Shown in pieces: positions 25,829 to 34,599 of a stretch of 37,953 bases of DNA; the first letter of the stretch is position 1, and every line of letters starts with the position of its first letter. The notes beneath the pieces are model-generated. The model saw nothing but the letters and a program-made list of their open reading frames with translations. It made no database searches and was not told the origin of the DNA. The translations under genes and the position numbers were made by a program. The stretch is from Spirosoma fluviale (GTDB lineage: Bacteria > Bacteroidota > Bacteroidia > Cytophagales > Spirosomataceae), in contig CAMDSI010000003.1 of the NCBI GenBank assembly GCA_945906915.1, forward strand, positions 1-37,953, read 5' to 3'.

Positions 25829-27814
25829 CTATTCGTTTACAGACGGCTCACGCCAGTCCCCATGTTCTTTAATTAGTTGAATTAACTCATCTACCGCTGA
25901 ATCCGCAGGAACGGACTTTTTAACGACATCCTGACCCTTATAAAGCGCAATCTTATCTTTTCCGATTCCTACATAGCCATAATCGGCATCAGCCATTTCG
26001 CCTGGTCCATTCACAATACATCCCATGATTCCTATTTTGACGCCTTTTAGGTGATCTGTTTTTTGGCGAATCAAAGCGGTCGTTTCTTGTAAGTCAAATA
26101 AGGTTCGGCCACAAGAAGGGCAAGAAATATATTCAGTCTTGGAAATACGCATTCGGCTAGCTTGTAGCGTCCCAAAATTCGTCGCATTACACAAGGCCTC
26201 TTTGTTTTTAGCATGATTCAAACTTAACAAAAGCCCATCTCCAAAACCATCAATAAATAGAGCTCCTCCATCAGTAGGTGCAAACAATTGAAATTGATCA
26301 TCCGAAATAGAAGAATAATTCAAGTGAATAATCACCGGATTCACAATGCCTTTATCCATCAAATGGAAGAAGGCGCGACGAATCGCTGGCATTTGATGCG
26401 CATTGGTTGATTTCAAAACTATCACGCACGTTTGATCAAATGAATCCGATCCCCCTAGTAATTCAGCCGCATCTAGTGCAACAAAATTTAAAACTGGGTG
26501 CTTTACGGTTGCCGTTTCAAAATCCGAATAGTTGAATAAGGGATAAACAAAATCAGAGGCCTGATAAACAGACGAATCTTGAATTTGGCGTAAACCATTA
26601 GGCAACATAAAATCAAGCGTCTGCTTGCCCGTATAGATAAAATCGGCTCCTAAATCATTCATGGCCCACTTATCAGGTTCAGGCAAGTAGAAGTGACCAA
26701 TGGCTTTTAAATCTGCAATCTCAATAGATGTTCTTGACGAAAAATCCGCAATTACGCGAGGCACTTGATGTCCACCAATCGAAAAAATCTCTGATGTCTT
26801 TCTACGGAAATGTGCGAATGGGTGAATAGGGGAGTCAAATGCTGCAGAAATACCTTCAAATGAATCAATAGGATCTTGGGATGAAGCACGTGAGTCATAG
26901 CGACGAACTAAATCTTGCGCTACCGGAATTTCAAATTCTGGATCCTCCGTCAATGAAACACGAATGGTATCGCCTAAACCATCTTCTAATAACGTTCCTA
27001 TCCCTACAGCCGATTTAATCCGACCATCTTCACCCTCACCGGCCTCTGTCACACCTAAGTGCATCGGATAATCCTTAAATCCTCCGTCCTTTAATTTCTT
27101 ACTCAATAATCGATACGCTTCCACCATCACCTGTGTATTGGAAGATTTCATCGAAAGGACGATATTAAAATAATTCTCATCCTCACAAATGCGCAGAAAT
27201 TCAAGAGCTGATTGCACCATCCCATTAGGAGTATCGCCATAACGACTTAAGATACGATCAGATAAAGAACCGTGGTTTGTTCCAATGCGCATCGCCGTTC
27301 CATATTCCTTACAAATTTTGACTAAGGGAAGGAATTTATCCCGAATACGGTCTAATTCAGCTGCATAGGATGCATCGGTATAATCAATTGTCTCAAAACG
27401 CTTCTTATCCGCGTAATTACCCGGATTAATACGCACCTTCTCGACAATTCTAGCGGCTAATTCAGCCGCATTAGGCGTAAAGTGTATATCGGCTACTAGA
27501 GGCGTATGATAACCTCGCTCACGTAAACCTTTGCGGATATTTTCTAGGTTTTGGGCTTCCTTAACTGATGGAGCCGTAATCCTGACTAATTCACAGCCTG
27601 CATCAATCATTCGAATCGATTGCTCGATAGAACCTTGGGTATCCATCGTATCTACCGTAGTCATCGACTGAATTCGAATAGGGAAATCTGACCCTAAATA
27701 AAGGTCGCCGATTTGCACAGGAATGGTGCTGCGTCTTGTATACGTATACAAAGACGACGCATAACGATTACCGTCTGCAATTAAAGGATCTGTGGACAAA
27801 GGTAAATTAGACAT
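25829..27814 (-). CDS. ispG: 4-hydroxy-3-methylbut-2-en-1-yl diphosphate synthase, long form
   Basis: A 661-residue IspG (GcpE) of the long form found in Bacteroidota, Chlamydia and plants. The TIM barrel starts with IQSMTTVDTMDTQGSI, and an inserted central domain follows (about 310-540). The C-terminal [4Fe-4S] domain shows ISCPSCGRTLFDLQETT and GIMGCIVNGPGEMADADYGYVG. It catalyses the penultimate step of the MEP isoprenoid pathway. I choose the ATG at 27814. The alternative TTG start at 27832 sits on a full TAnnTTTG -7 box (27830-27837), so it would not be transcribed. A 62-residue membrane protein gene follows. Confidence 0.95.
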   Translation of the reverse strand: MSNLPLSTDPLIADGNRYASSLYTYTRRSTIPVQIGDLYLGSDFPIRIQSMTTVDTMDTQGSIEQSIRMIDAGCELVRITAPSVKEAQNLENIRKGLRERGYHTPLVADIHFTPNAAELAARIVEKVRINPGNYADKKRFETIDYTDASYAAELDRIRDKFLPLVKICKEYGTAMRIGTNHGSLSDRILSRYGDTPNGMVQSALEFLRICEDENYFNIVLSMKSSNTQVMVEAYRLLSKKLKDGGFKDYPMHLGVTEAGEGEDGRIKSAVGIGTLLEDGLGDTIRVSLTEDPEFEIPVAQDLVRRYDSRASSQDPIDSFEGISAAFDSPIHPFAHFRRKTSEIFSIGGHQVPRVIADFSSRTSIEIADLKAIGHFYLPEPDKWAMNDLGADFIYTGKQTLDFMLPNGLRQIQDSSVYQASDFVYPLFNYSDFETATVKHPVLNFVALDAAELLGGSDSFDQTCVIVLKSTNAHQMPAIRRAFFHLMDKGIVNPVIIHLNYSSISDDQFQLFAPTDGGALFIDGFGDGLLLSLNHAKNKEALCNATNFGTLQASRMRISKTEYISCPSCGRTLFDLQETTALIRQKTDHLKGVKIGIMGCIVNGPGEMADADYGYVGIGKDKIALYKGQDVVKKSVPADSAVDELIQLIKEHGDWREPSVNE

Positions 27815-27829
27815 AGCGGGAATAAAACG

Positions 27830-27837
27830 CAAAAATA
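27830..27837 (-). promoter_or_regulatory. Candidate -7 box for ispG
   Basis: TATTTTTG on the minus strand is a full TAnnTTTG match, 15 nt before the ATG at 27814 and inside the gap after the MFS gene. It implies a leader of roughly 10 nt and decides the start. No clear -33 box was seen. Confidence 0.45.
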
Positions 27838-27844
27838 GGCAATT

Positions 27845-29047
27845 CTACTTCCAAGAACTCTTTTTATGCCCAATTGTTGCGTAAAAATAGATAAAAATAT
27901 AACAAGGAATCAAAATCAAGTAAGCTGACTGTGTATTACCTAGCTGATCCGCTATTTTACCATATAACAAAGGCATCAAAGCCCCGCCCGAGATCATCAT
28001 AATAATCAAAGCAGAACCTATCTTAGTAAATTTACCTAATCCCTTAATAGCTAGAGGCCATAATGCAGGCCACATCAAGGCATTTGCAAAACCTAAAAGC
28101 GCTAAACATAAAACAGAATTAAATCCGGTAAAGGTAATGGCGCCTATTGAAAAAAGGACTCCTAAAATAGCCGAATAATTCAAGGCTTTTTGTTGAGACA
28201 AATATTTTGGAATAAAAAAGATACCAATCACGTAACCCACTAACATCCCATATAAGGTATAGGTGGTGAAGATCTTAGCCACATCCTTACTAAAACCTTG
28301 TGAAACACCATAATTAATAATTGTGTCGCCCGCAATCACTTCCACGCCTACATACAAGAAAAAAGCTACCAGACCTAAGACCAAACTCGGATAAGACCAA
28401 ACACTCGACTTCGCATTCCCAGCTTCTTCCACCGTCTCGTCTGCTTCTACTTCAGGTAAAGACGAGAACCACACCCAAACCGCTAAAACAACTAAAACCG
28501 CCGTCATAATTCCATAAGGCATAATAACGATGGCTAATTTTGAAGTACCCGCGACCGCACTAGACAGAAATAATCCACCAAAAATAAACTGACTTAAAAT
28601 ACCCGCCACCTTATTGCAAATTCCCATGACAGAAATTCGTTGTGCCGCTGAATCTGCGGGTCCCAAAATCGTCACATAAGGATTCGAAGCTGTTTGTAGA
28701 AGTGCTAAACCAGTTCCAATGACGAAAAGCCCAAATAAGAACATGGGATAATTTTCCATTTGAGCCGCTGGAATGAATAATAAAGTTCCCACAGCCATCG
28801 CTAAAAGTCCTAAAGACATCCCTTTTTTAAAGCCAGTCTTAGCTAAGACCCAAGAAGACGGAATCGCCATCACGAAATAGGAAATGAAAAAGGCAAAGGT
28901 GACTAATAAGGAATCGAAATTGTTTAATTGAAAAGCATCCTTAAAGAAGGCGATCAGCACCGAATTCACCCAGGTCACAAATCCGAAGACAAAGAAGAGA
29001 ATACCGATAATTAAAAGAGGTCCGTTTACGTTTTTTGATTGGTTCAT
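27845..29047 (-). CDS. Sugar MFS transporter (FucP/GluP-like)
   Basis: A 400-residue protein with 12 predicted membrane helices. The start LLIIGILFFVFGFVTWVNSVLIAFFKDAFQLN and the segment GTGLALLQTASNPYVTILGP are typical of the FucP/GluP sugar:H+ symporters of Bacteroidota. The start at 29047 (MNQSKNVNG) is 5 nt after the stop of the upstream GH109-type gene. The longer frame overlaps that gene. The tight link suggests it imports a sugar released by the enzyme, possibly N-acetylgalactosamine or another hexosamine. Substrate identity is inferred from context only. Confidence 0.88.
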   Translation of the reverse strand: MNQSKNVNGPLLIIGILFFVFGFVTWVNSVLIAFFKDAFQLNNFDSLLVTFAFFISYFVMAIPSSWVLAKTGFKKGMSLGLLAMAVGTLLFIPAAQMENYPMFLFGLFVIGTGLALLQTASNPYVTILGPADSAAQRISVMGICNKVAGILSQFIFGGLFLSSAVAGTSKLAIVIMPYGIMTAVLVVLAVWVWFSSLPEVEADETVEEAGNAKSSVWSYPSLVLGLVAFFLYVGVEVIAGDTIINYGVSQGFSKDVAKIFTTYTLYGMLVGYVIGIFFIPKYLSQQKALNYSAILGVLFSIGAITFTGFNSVLCLALLGFANALMWPALWPLAIKGLGKFTKIGSALIIMMISGGALMPLLYGKIADQLGNTQSAYLILIPCYIFIYFYATIGHKKSSWK

Positions 29048-29052
29048 TTGGT

Positions 29053-30405
29053 TTAGTATTGATCGTTTAAAGCAAAAATTGGTTGATTTTTTTTCCATTT
29101 ACCCCGGGTAAAATCAGGGATTTGAATAGGAGCGGAGCCCTTCTTGATGGACTCCTCTGAAAGGGGTGCAATGGCAGACCATGCCGCCGCATCATATACG
29201 TCGATCGGTGGAGCTACCTTCGCTTTAATTGCCTCAATAAAGGCTCTTAAAACAAAATAATCAATTCCTCCATGGCCGGCATTTTCTGCATCTACGGCAT
29301 GTGATTTCCACAAAGGATGATCGTATTTATCTAAATAAGGCTTGGCTTCTTCCCAGCGATGCGCTTTGGCAGAAACACCCTCTAGATAAATCGATTTATT
29401 ATCTTCCATCCAAAGACCTTTCGTTCCCTGAACTCTAAATCCGAGTGAATAAGGACGAGGTGAATTCGTATCATGCGTAATAAGTATGGTTTCTCCGTTT
29501 ACACACTTAATCATCGTCTGAACAATATCGCCGCATTTGAAATTCACTTTCGCATTCGGATGATCAGCACCGCCTTTTTCTACGATGTAATTATGTAATC
29601 CCAAAGCAGGTGTCGCCATCGACGTTAAATAAGCAAACTGATTTCCACGGTTTATATTTAACATTTCAGCCACAGGTCCTAAGCCGTGAGTAGGATACAA
29701 ATCTCCGTTGCGATCGACAGAATGCTGGGTACGCCATTTGGCCTCTGAAAAACCCTTCTCCCCAAATTCAACACCACCACCATAACCTTGCTTTCCATCA
29801 TTAAATTTGACTTCGCGCAAATCATGTTGATAACCACATTGAACGTGATTTAAGGTACCAAACATCCCTTGGCGAACCATATTTAAAGTTGCCAGCACAT
29901 CTCGACGGTAACACACATTCTCTAAAATCATGCAATGAGAACCTGTTTTCTCGTACATATTCACCAAATCCCAGGATTCCTTCAAGGTAACGGTAGCCGA
30001 AACTTCCACGCCAGCGTATTTGCCTTGTTTCATCACTTCTAAGGCCATCGGAACGTGCCATTCCCAAGGAGTTGCAATTACAACACCATCGATATCCGTA
30101 CGTTTAGCTAAATTTTCAAAATCTTTTTCCGTCTTTCCGTACACTGCAGGAGCGGGACGACCTTTTTCTGAAATCATCTTCAAGGCAATATCAATTGCTT
30201 TCGGATCTATATCACAGATCGCCACGACTTCGACGTCCGTTCGATACATAGCCATTTCCAGGTGATTTTGGCCTCTTAATCCAACACCGATAAAACCTAA
30301 ACGTACTTTCGTTTGTTCTTCAGGTAGAGTCCTTAAATAAGTGGGAAATAAAGCGGTACCTGAGCTATATAGTAAGGAATCAGAGATAAATTTCCTTCTT
30401 TTCAT
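29053..30405 (-). CDS. GH109-type glycosidase / Gfo-Idh-MocA oxidoreductase, Tat-exported
   Basis: A 450-residue Gfo/Idh/MocA-fold protein with a Rossmann motif (LGFIGVGLRGQNHLEMA). Its N-terminus has a twin-arginine pattern (MKRRKFISDS) and a short hydrophobic stretch, consistent with export after folding around NAD. The middle (GVEVSATVTLKESWDLVNMYEKTG, ENVCYRRDVLATLNMVRQGMFG, THGLGPVAEMLNINRG) resembles the GH109 alpha-N-acetylgalactosaminidases, which use bound NAD+ for retaining cleavage. It is the first gene of an operon with a sugar transporter. No SusC/SusD pair is present. A related NAD-dependent sugar oxidoreductase remains possible, as the family is broad. Confidence 0.82.
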   Translation of the reverse strand: MKRRKFISDSLLYSSGTALFPTYLRTLPEEQTKVRLGFIGVGLRGQNHLEMAMYRTDVEVVAICDIDPKAIDIALKMISEKGRPAPAVYGKTEKDFENLAKRTDIDGVVIATPWEWHVPMALEVMKQGKYAGVEVSATVTLKESWDLVNMYEKTGSHCMILENVCYRRDVLATLNMVRQGMFGTLNHVQCGYQHDLREVKFNDGKQGYGGGVEFGEKGFSEAKWRTQHSVDRNGDLYPTHGLGPVAEMLNINRGNQFAYLTSMATPALGLHNYIVEKGGADHPNAKVNFKCGDIVQTMIKCVNGETILITHDTNSPRPYSLGFRVQGTKGLWMEDNKSIYLEGVSAKAHRWEEAKPYLDKYDHPLWKSHAVDAENAGHGGIDYFVLRAFIEAIKAKVAPPIDVYDAAAWSAIAPLSEESIKKGSAPIQIPDFTRGKWKKNQPIFALNDQY

Positions 30406-30475
30406 TTTGTTAATGATAGGTTATAAAAGATGAAATTTAAGGAAAATACTTTAATTTTATAGGAATTTAGAAAAA

Positions 30476-30898
30476 ATGACTGAAGCAACACGCGTTACCG
30501 TATTCCGAAAAGAGCATTTCAATGCAGCTCATCGATTGCATAATCCACTTTGGACTGCAGAGAAGAACAAAGAAATATTCGGATTGTGTAACAATCCGAA
30601 CTACCATGGACATAATTATGAATTAATTATCCAGGTTACCGGAACAATTGACCCAGAAACGGGTTATGTTATTGATACAAAGTTTTTATCTGATTTAGCG
30701 CAAACAGAAGTGTGCAAAAAATTTGATCACAAGAATTTAAATTTAGACGTACCTGAGTTCGCAGATTTAAATCCTTCAGCAGAAAACATTGTCATCGTTA
30801 TTTATAATAAAATGAGGGCTAAACTCCCTTCTAAATTAGATTTAAAAATCAGATTATATGAAACCGAACGAAATTTCGTTGAATTCCCTGCTAATTGA
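30476..30898 (+). CDS. 6-pyruvoyl-tetrahydropterin synthase (PTPS, animal-like motif)
   Basis: A 140-residue T-fold enzyme. The zinc ligands are H19 (FNAAHRL), H44 and H46 (NPNYHGHNY). The catalytic triad is C38, D84 and H85 (LCNNPNYHGHNY and FDHKNLNLD). The C-x5-HGH spacing and the CNNPN and DHKNLDLDVP segments resemble animal PTPS more than E. coli-type QueD (C-x3-HGH). It would convert dihydroneopterin triphosphate to 6-pyruvoyl-tetrahydropterin, although a QueD-like activity cannot be excluded. It is the first gene of a unit with folE and an SDR. Confidence 0.9.
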   Translation: MTEATRVTVFRKEHFNAAHRLHNPLWTAEKNKEIFGLCNNPNYHGHNYELIIQVTGTIDPETGYVIDTKFLSDLAQTEVCKKFDHKNLNLDVPEFADLNPSAENIVIVIYNKMRAKLPSKLDLKIRLYETERNFVEFPAN

Positions 30899-31559
30899 TA
30901 ATGACCATTTCTTGTTGAATGACGAGGAAATTGGGGACAATCATGTAGCCACCTCTATCGAAACACCGATGAGGGAGGATGCATTTGATCTTTCAGATTC
31001 AGAAAAAATAGCCATCATTGAATCTCATTTCCGTGAAATCATGTTGACCTTAGGTTTAGACCTAACAGATGATTCTTTGCGCGGAACTCCTAAGCGAGTA
31101 GCTAAAATGTACATCCAAGAGATATTTAATGGATTAAATCCAGCTAACGAGCCTAAAATCGCCTTATTTGATAATAAATATGGCTATAATGAAATGTTGA
31201 TCGAAAAGAATATTTCTTTCTATTCGAATTGCGAACACCATTTTGTACCCATCGTAGGTAAAACACACATTGCGTACATTTCATCGGGTCAAGTAATTGG
31301 GCTTTCGAAATTGAATCGCATTGTTCAATATTTTGCTAAAAGACCTCAAGTTCAAGAGCGTTTGACCATGCAAATTGCTAAATTCCTTCAAAAGGTATTA
31401 AAAACGGATCATGTGGCGGTTTTCATCGATGCTAAACACTTGTGCGTTTCTTCTAGAGGAGTTAAAGATGATGCTACTTCTACAATTACCTCGTATTATG
31501 GAGGTAAATTCCAAGAGGAAAATACCAAAAGAGAATTCTTACAGTCTATCCAAGGTTAA
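30858..31559 (+). CDS. folE: GTP cyclohydrolase I
   Basis: A 233-residue GTP cyclohydrolase I with the zinc-binding and catalytic segments YSNCEHHFVPIVGKTHIAYI and DAKHLCVSSRGVKDD, plus the family core LGLDLTDDSLRGTPKRVAKMYI and KRPQVQERLTMQI. It converts GTP to 7,8-dihydroneopterin triphosphate, the substrate of the preceding PTPS and of folate synthesis. The first ATG (30858) overlaps the PTPS 3' end by 41 bp. A TTG at 30912 is an alternative. The next in-frame ATG (30969) would remove the family segment IGDNHVATSIETP, so I keep 30858. Confidence 0.95.
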   Translation: MKPNEISLNSLLIDNDHFLLNDEEIGDNHVATSIETPMREDAFDLSDSEKIAIIESHFREIMLTLGLDLTDDSLRGTPKRVAKMYIQEIFNGLNPANEPKIALFDNKYGYNEMLIEKNISFYSNCEHHFVPIVGKTHIAYISSGQVIGLSKLNRIVQYFAKRPQVQERLTMQIAKFLQKVLKTDHVAVFIDAKHLCVSSRGVKDDATSTITSYYGGKFQEENTKREFLQSIQG

Positions 31560-31561
31560 TT

Positions 31562-32260
31562 ATGGGAAAATACGTTATTGTAGGTGCTAGCCAAGGGATT
31601 GGCGAGTCCATTGCTACTGCTTTGGTCGCTAAAGGCCATGAAGTCATTAATTTTTCTCGAAACCCTACCAGTATTTCGGGAGTTGTGAATTATACTTGGG
31701 ATGCTCTAGCATCTGACGATTCTGCTTTAGCAGCAATTACAGGTCCCTTAGACGGAATTGCCTATTGCCCAGGGAGCATCAACTTAAAACCATTTCATCG
31801 TTTAGCTTCAGCAGATTTTGAAAAAGATTTCCAAATAAATGTTTTGGGCGCGGTACGAGTGATTCAAGCTTTATTACCTGCCTTAAAACAATCAGATACG
31901 TCATCCATCGTTTTATTTAGTACGGTCGCTGTGCAGACGGGAATGGGATTCCATGCTTCCATTGCGAGTGCAAAAGGAGCCATAGAAGGTTTGACTAGAT
32001 CTTTAGCAGCTGAATTATCAGCTAATAAAATTCGGGTAAATGCCATAGCACCATCCTTGACTTTAACTCCATTAGCTGGAGCCTTATTAAATTCACCGGA
32101 AAAAATCGAAGCAGGAGGAAAACGCCATCCCCTAGGACGTGTGGGACAAGCGGAGGATGTAGCTAATTTAGCGGCATTCCTTTTAGACCCGACAAATTCG
32201 TGGATTACAGGTCAAATAATGGGGGTAGATGGGGGAATCGGTTCCTTAAGGACGAATTAA
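31562..32260 (+). CDS. SDR-family protein lacking the catalytic Tyr
   Basis: A 232-residue classical-size short-chain dehydrogenase/reductase fold. The cofactor motif is GASQGIG (residues 8-14). Structural N93 (INVLG), S120 and K138 (SAKGAIEG) are present. The residue four before K138, normally Tyr, is Ile134, and S120 sits exactly 14 residues before it. The protein therefore lacks the usual proton donor. It starts 2 nt after folE in a PTPS-folE-SDR operon, the position of a sepiapterin-reductase-like gene. It may be a non-standard reductase or a binding protein. Its 3' end overlaps the CDF gene by 4 bp. Confidence 0.88.
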   Translation: MGKYVIVGASQGIGESIATALVAKGHEVINFSRNPTSISGVVNYTWDALASDDSALAAITGPLDGIAYCPGSINLKPFHRLASADFEKDFQINVLGAVRVIQALLPALKQSDTSSIVLFSTVAVQTGMGFHASIASAKGAIEGLTRSLAAELSANKIRVNAIAPSLTLTPLAGALLNSPEKIEAGGKRHPLGRVGQAEDVANLAAFLLDPTNSWITGQIMGVDGGIGSLRTN

Positions 32261-33243
32261 GAACGAGCTAACGTTTCGTTAAAATGTTTTTGGTTTAGGG
32301 CCAAATTCATCTGATTCCATGCTATTTTCTTCGTAAAGGCCTCTTTGCGTATCGCACAATCCGAAATCGAACAATGATTGCAGCACTCATCTAAACAAGG
32401 GTCTGCATGCACAAATATCTCTACGTGAGTAGCCTGCAGCTCGCCTAACATTTGTTCAAAGCCGTGAATTTCTTCGTGTGTTCTGCTCAAATCCCAATAG
32501 CGCGGCAATGTCAAATGGCAATCAATATGTAAATCGCCTCCATATTGTTGGACGCGCAAATTGTGCAAGTCAATCCATTCTTCTTTTTTATTCGAAACAA
32601 TCCAATTCGTTACTTTTTCAAACACAGCAGGATTCGTCTCATCCATTAAGGCTGCCACGGATTCTCTTATCAAATTTATTCCTTGCCAGCACATAAATCC
32701 AGCAAATAAGAAGGAGGCAACAGAATCTACCCAATACCAATTGGTAAAATAGGTAATGGCTAAGGCAAGCACTACTAAAATACCATTATAGGCATCTAAG
32801 CGAAGGTGTTTACCATCAGCAATTAAGGCGGGAGAGTGAGAGGAGCGTCCTTTTTGGACTAAAAAATAGCCTAAAACTCCATTAACTGCCGCAGAAATAA
32901 AAGATACACCTATACCCAAATCCAAGTTTTTAAGTTCTGGTGATGAATACAAATGCTCTGAGGCATGTAAGAAAATATAGGCTGAGGCTAATAAAATAAG
33001 GACTCCTTCTAATCCTGACGCAAAGAATTCAATTTTCCCGTGGCCATAGGGATGATTCAAATCTTTAGGTAAAGAGGCTAAATAGATCGAGTAATAGGCA
33101 AAACAGGCGGCGACCACATTAATAATTGACTCTAAGGCATCCGTTAATAAAGTTGTGGATCCACTAGCATAGTAAACCGCAAACTTCGCTACCATGATCA
33201 GTACCGAAACGACAAAAGAAAGAAGGACAAGCCGCTGTTTCAT
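32257..33243 (-). CDS. Cation diffusion facilitator with Cys-rich tail
   Basis: A 328-residue CDF transporter: six membrane segments in residues 1-200, then a cytoplasmic metallochaperone-like domain. The interhelix motif HPYGHGKIEFFASGLEG is intact. In TM5 H146 and D150 form HxxxD, but in TM2 the matching positions are E38 and N42 instead of His/Asp and Asp. After the domain comes a Cys-rich segment (CLDECCNHCSISDC) not present in standard members such as YiiP. I set the start at 33243 (MKQRLV). The ORF continues upstream into the divergent Nudix gene. Metal specificity is undetermined. Confidence 0.9.
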   Translation of the reverse strand: MKQRLVLLSFVVSVLIMVAKFAVYYASGSTTLLTDALESIINVVAACFAYYSIYLASLPKDLNHPYGHGKIEFFASGLEGVLILLASAYIFLHASEHLYSSPELKNLDLGIGVSFISAAVNGVLGYFLVQKGRSSHSPALIADGKHLRLDAYNGILVVLALAITYFTNWYWVDSVASFLFAGFMCWQGINLIRESVAALMDETNPAVFEKVTNWIVSNKKEEWIDLHNLRVQQYGGDLHIDCHLTLPRYWDLSRTHEEIHGFEQMLGELQATHVEIFVHADPCLDECCNHCSISDCAIRKEAFTKKIAWNQMNLALNQKHFNETLARS

Positions 33244-33269
33244 TACGACAAAGATAGTATTTTTACCGG

Positions 33270-33824
33270 ATGGAAAAGGAAAACAATCCCTGGAAAACAA
33301 TCAGTCAGGAAACGGCATATGAGAATGCGTGGATTCGGGTGGAACACCACCAAGTGTTGAATCCAGCTGGAAATCAAGGTATTTATGGAAAGGTGCACTT
33401 CAAAAATACCGCGATTTCGATTGTTCCCGTAGACTCCGACGGCTTTACTTATTTAGTAGGGCAATTCCGTTATACACTGAATGCCTATTCTTGGGAGGTA
33501 CCTGAAGGCGGTTGCTCCATCGAATCGGGGGAATCTATAGTAGAGGCTGCTAAACGCGAACTTTTGGAAGAAACTGGACTTGTCGCTACAGAGTGGAAAG
33601 AACTAGGGGAGGTCTACCTTTCGAATTCCGTGAGTGATGAGAAAGCGGTAATTTATTTAGCCCAAAACCTGAGTCAACACCAAGCCTGCCCAGAAGAAAC
33701 AGAAATATTAAAAATTAGAAAACTCCCACTGAAAGACGCTATAGAAATGGCTAAAAATGGGGAAATAACAGACGCATTAAGCGTTCTGAGTCTATTAAAG
33801 ATCCCAGCTTTGCATCTGTTTTAA
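33270..33824 (+). CDS. Nudix hydrolase (ADP-ribose pyrophosphatase-like)
   Basis: A 184-residue Nudix protein. The Nudix box reads GCSIESGESIVEAAKRELLEETG, with the metal-binding REx2EE in place. EVPEGG just before it and VGQFRYTLNAYSWEVPEGG are typical of ADP-ribose or nucleotide-sugar pyrophosphatases, which hydrolyse X-ADP-type substrates with Mg2+. The substrate is not certain. The start is 26 nt from the divergent CDF start. The 3' end overlaps convergent surE by 30 bp. Confidence 0.93.
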   Translation: MEKENNPWKTISQETAYENAWIRVEHHQVLNPAGNQGIYGKVHFKNTAISIVPVDSDGFTYLVGQFRYTLNAYSWEVPEGGCSIESGESIVEAAKRELLEETGLVATEWKELGEVYLSNSVSDEKAVIYLAQNLSQHQACPEETEILKIRKLPLKDAIEMAKNGEITDALSVLSLLKIPALHLF

Positions 33825-34562
33825 TTCATCATAATCAGTCAAATCATATTTAATAGGCACAATACTGACATAATTTTCTGCTAAAGCATCTAGATCAGTA
33901 TTGTTATTCAAATCTTCATTGAATAAATCTCCATCCATCCAATAATAAGGCTTTCCATAGGGATCTTTACGCTCTTCAAATCGCTCTCTAAAGATGGCAT
34001 TGGCTTGTTTAACTACTTTAACTCCTTGTAATGGCACAGAAGAATGTGCAGGAAAATTCACATTTAAAGTTAAACCTTTAGGTAATCCATGAACGAGTAC
34101 TTGCTGGCAGATTTTAATAATATAATCATGGCAGTGAGAAAAATTCGCATCTGACGCAAAGTCGCAAAGGGAAAATCCAATGGCGGGAATACCTTCCATA
34201 GCTGCTTCTATCGCTGCAGACATCGTTCCTGAATATAAAACGGCAATTGAAGCATTCGACCCATGGTTAATGCCAGAAACGACCAAATCAATTTTTCTAT
34301 CCTTTAAAATCTGGTGCTTACCTATCTTAACACAATCAGCCGGGGTTCCTGAACATTTATAGGATTGGATATGATCTCCAAAATCAGTCGTCTTAACCAC
34401 GCGCAATGGTTCACCCAGTGTAATCGCGTGACCCATTCCCGATTGATGTGTATCAGGAGCAACCACAACCACTTCGCCCATTTCTGACATAATTTCCGTT
34501 AAAACACGGATACCTTTGGAATAGATCGAATCGTCGTTTGCGATGAGAATAAGTGGCTTCAT
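33795..34562 (-). CDS. surE: 5'/3'-nucleotidase SurE
   Basis: A 255-residue SurE: LILIANDDSIYSKGIRVL at the start, with the metal-binding Asp-Asp pair, then HQSGMGHAITL, SGINHGSNASIAVLYSGTMSAA and NVNFPA. It dephosphorylates nucleoside 5'- or 3'-monophosphates in the cytoplasm and is linked to stationary-phase survival in other bacteria. It has a short distance (37 nt) to the divergent acetyltransferase. Its 3' end overlaps the Nudix gene by 30 bp. Confidence 0.96.
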   Translation of the reverse strand: MKPLILIANDDSIYSKGIRVLTEIMSEMGEVVVVAPDTHQSGMGHAITLGEPLRVVKTTDFGDHIQSYKCSGTPADCVKIGKHQILKDRKIDLVVSGINHGSNASIAVLYSGTMSAAIEAAMEGIPAIGFSLCDFASDANFSHCHDYIIKICQQVLVHGLPKGLTLNVNFPAHSSVPLQGVKVVKQANAIFRERFEERKDPYGKPYYWMDGDLFNEDLNNNTDLDALAENYVSIVPIKYDLTDYDELKQMQSWDL

Positions 34563-34599
34563 ATTTTGCTATTTTGAATGCAATTTACAAATTTTGATA

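Noticed and set aside
27815..27832. TTG start of ispG
   Set aside because: It lies on a full -7 box and adds a residue stretch not seen in the family.
32257..32260. Frameshift or assembly error at the overlapping stops
   Set aside because: Both proteins are complete and of normal length. Similar overlaps recur elsewhere in the window.
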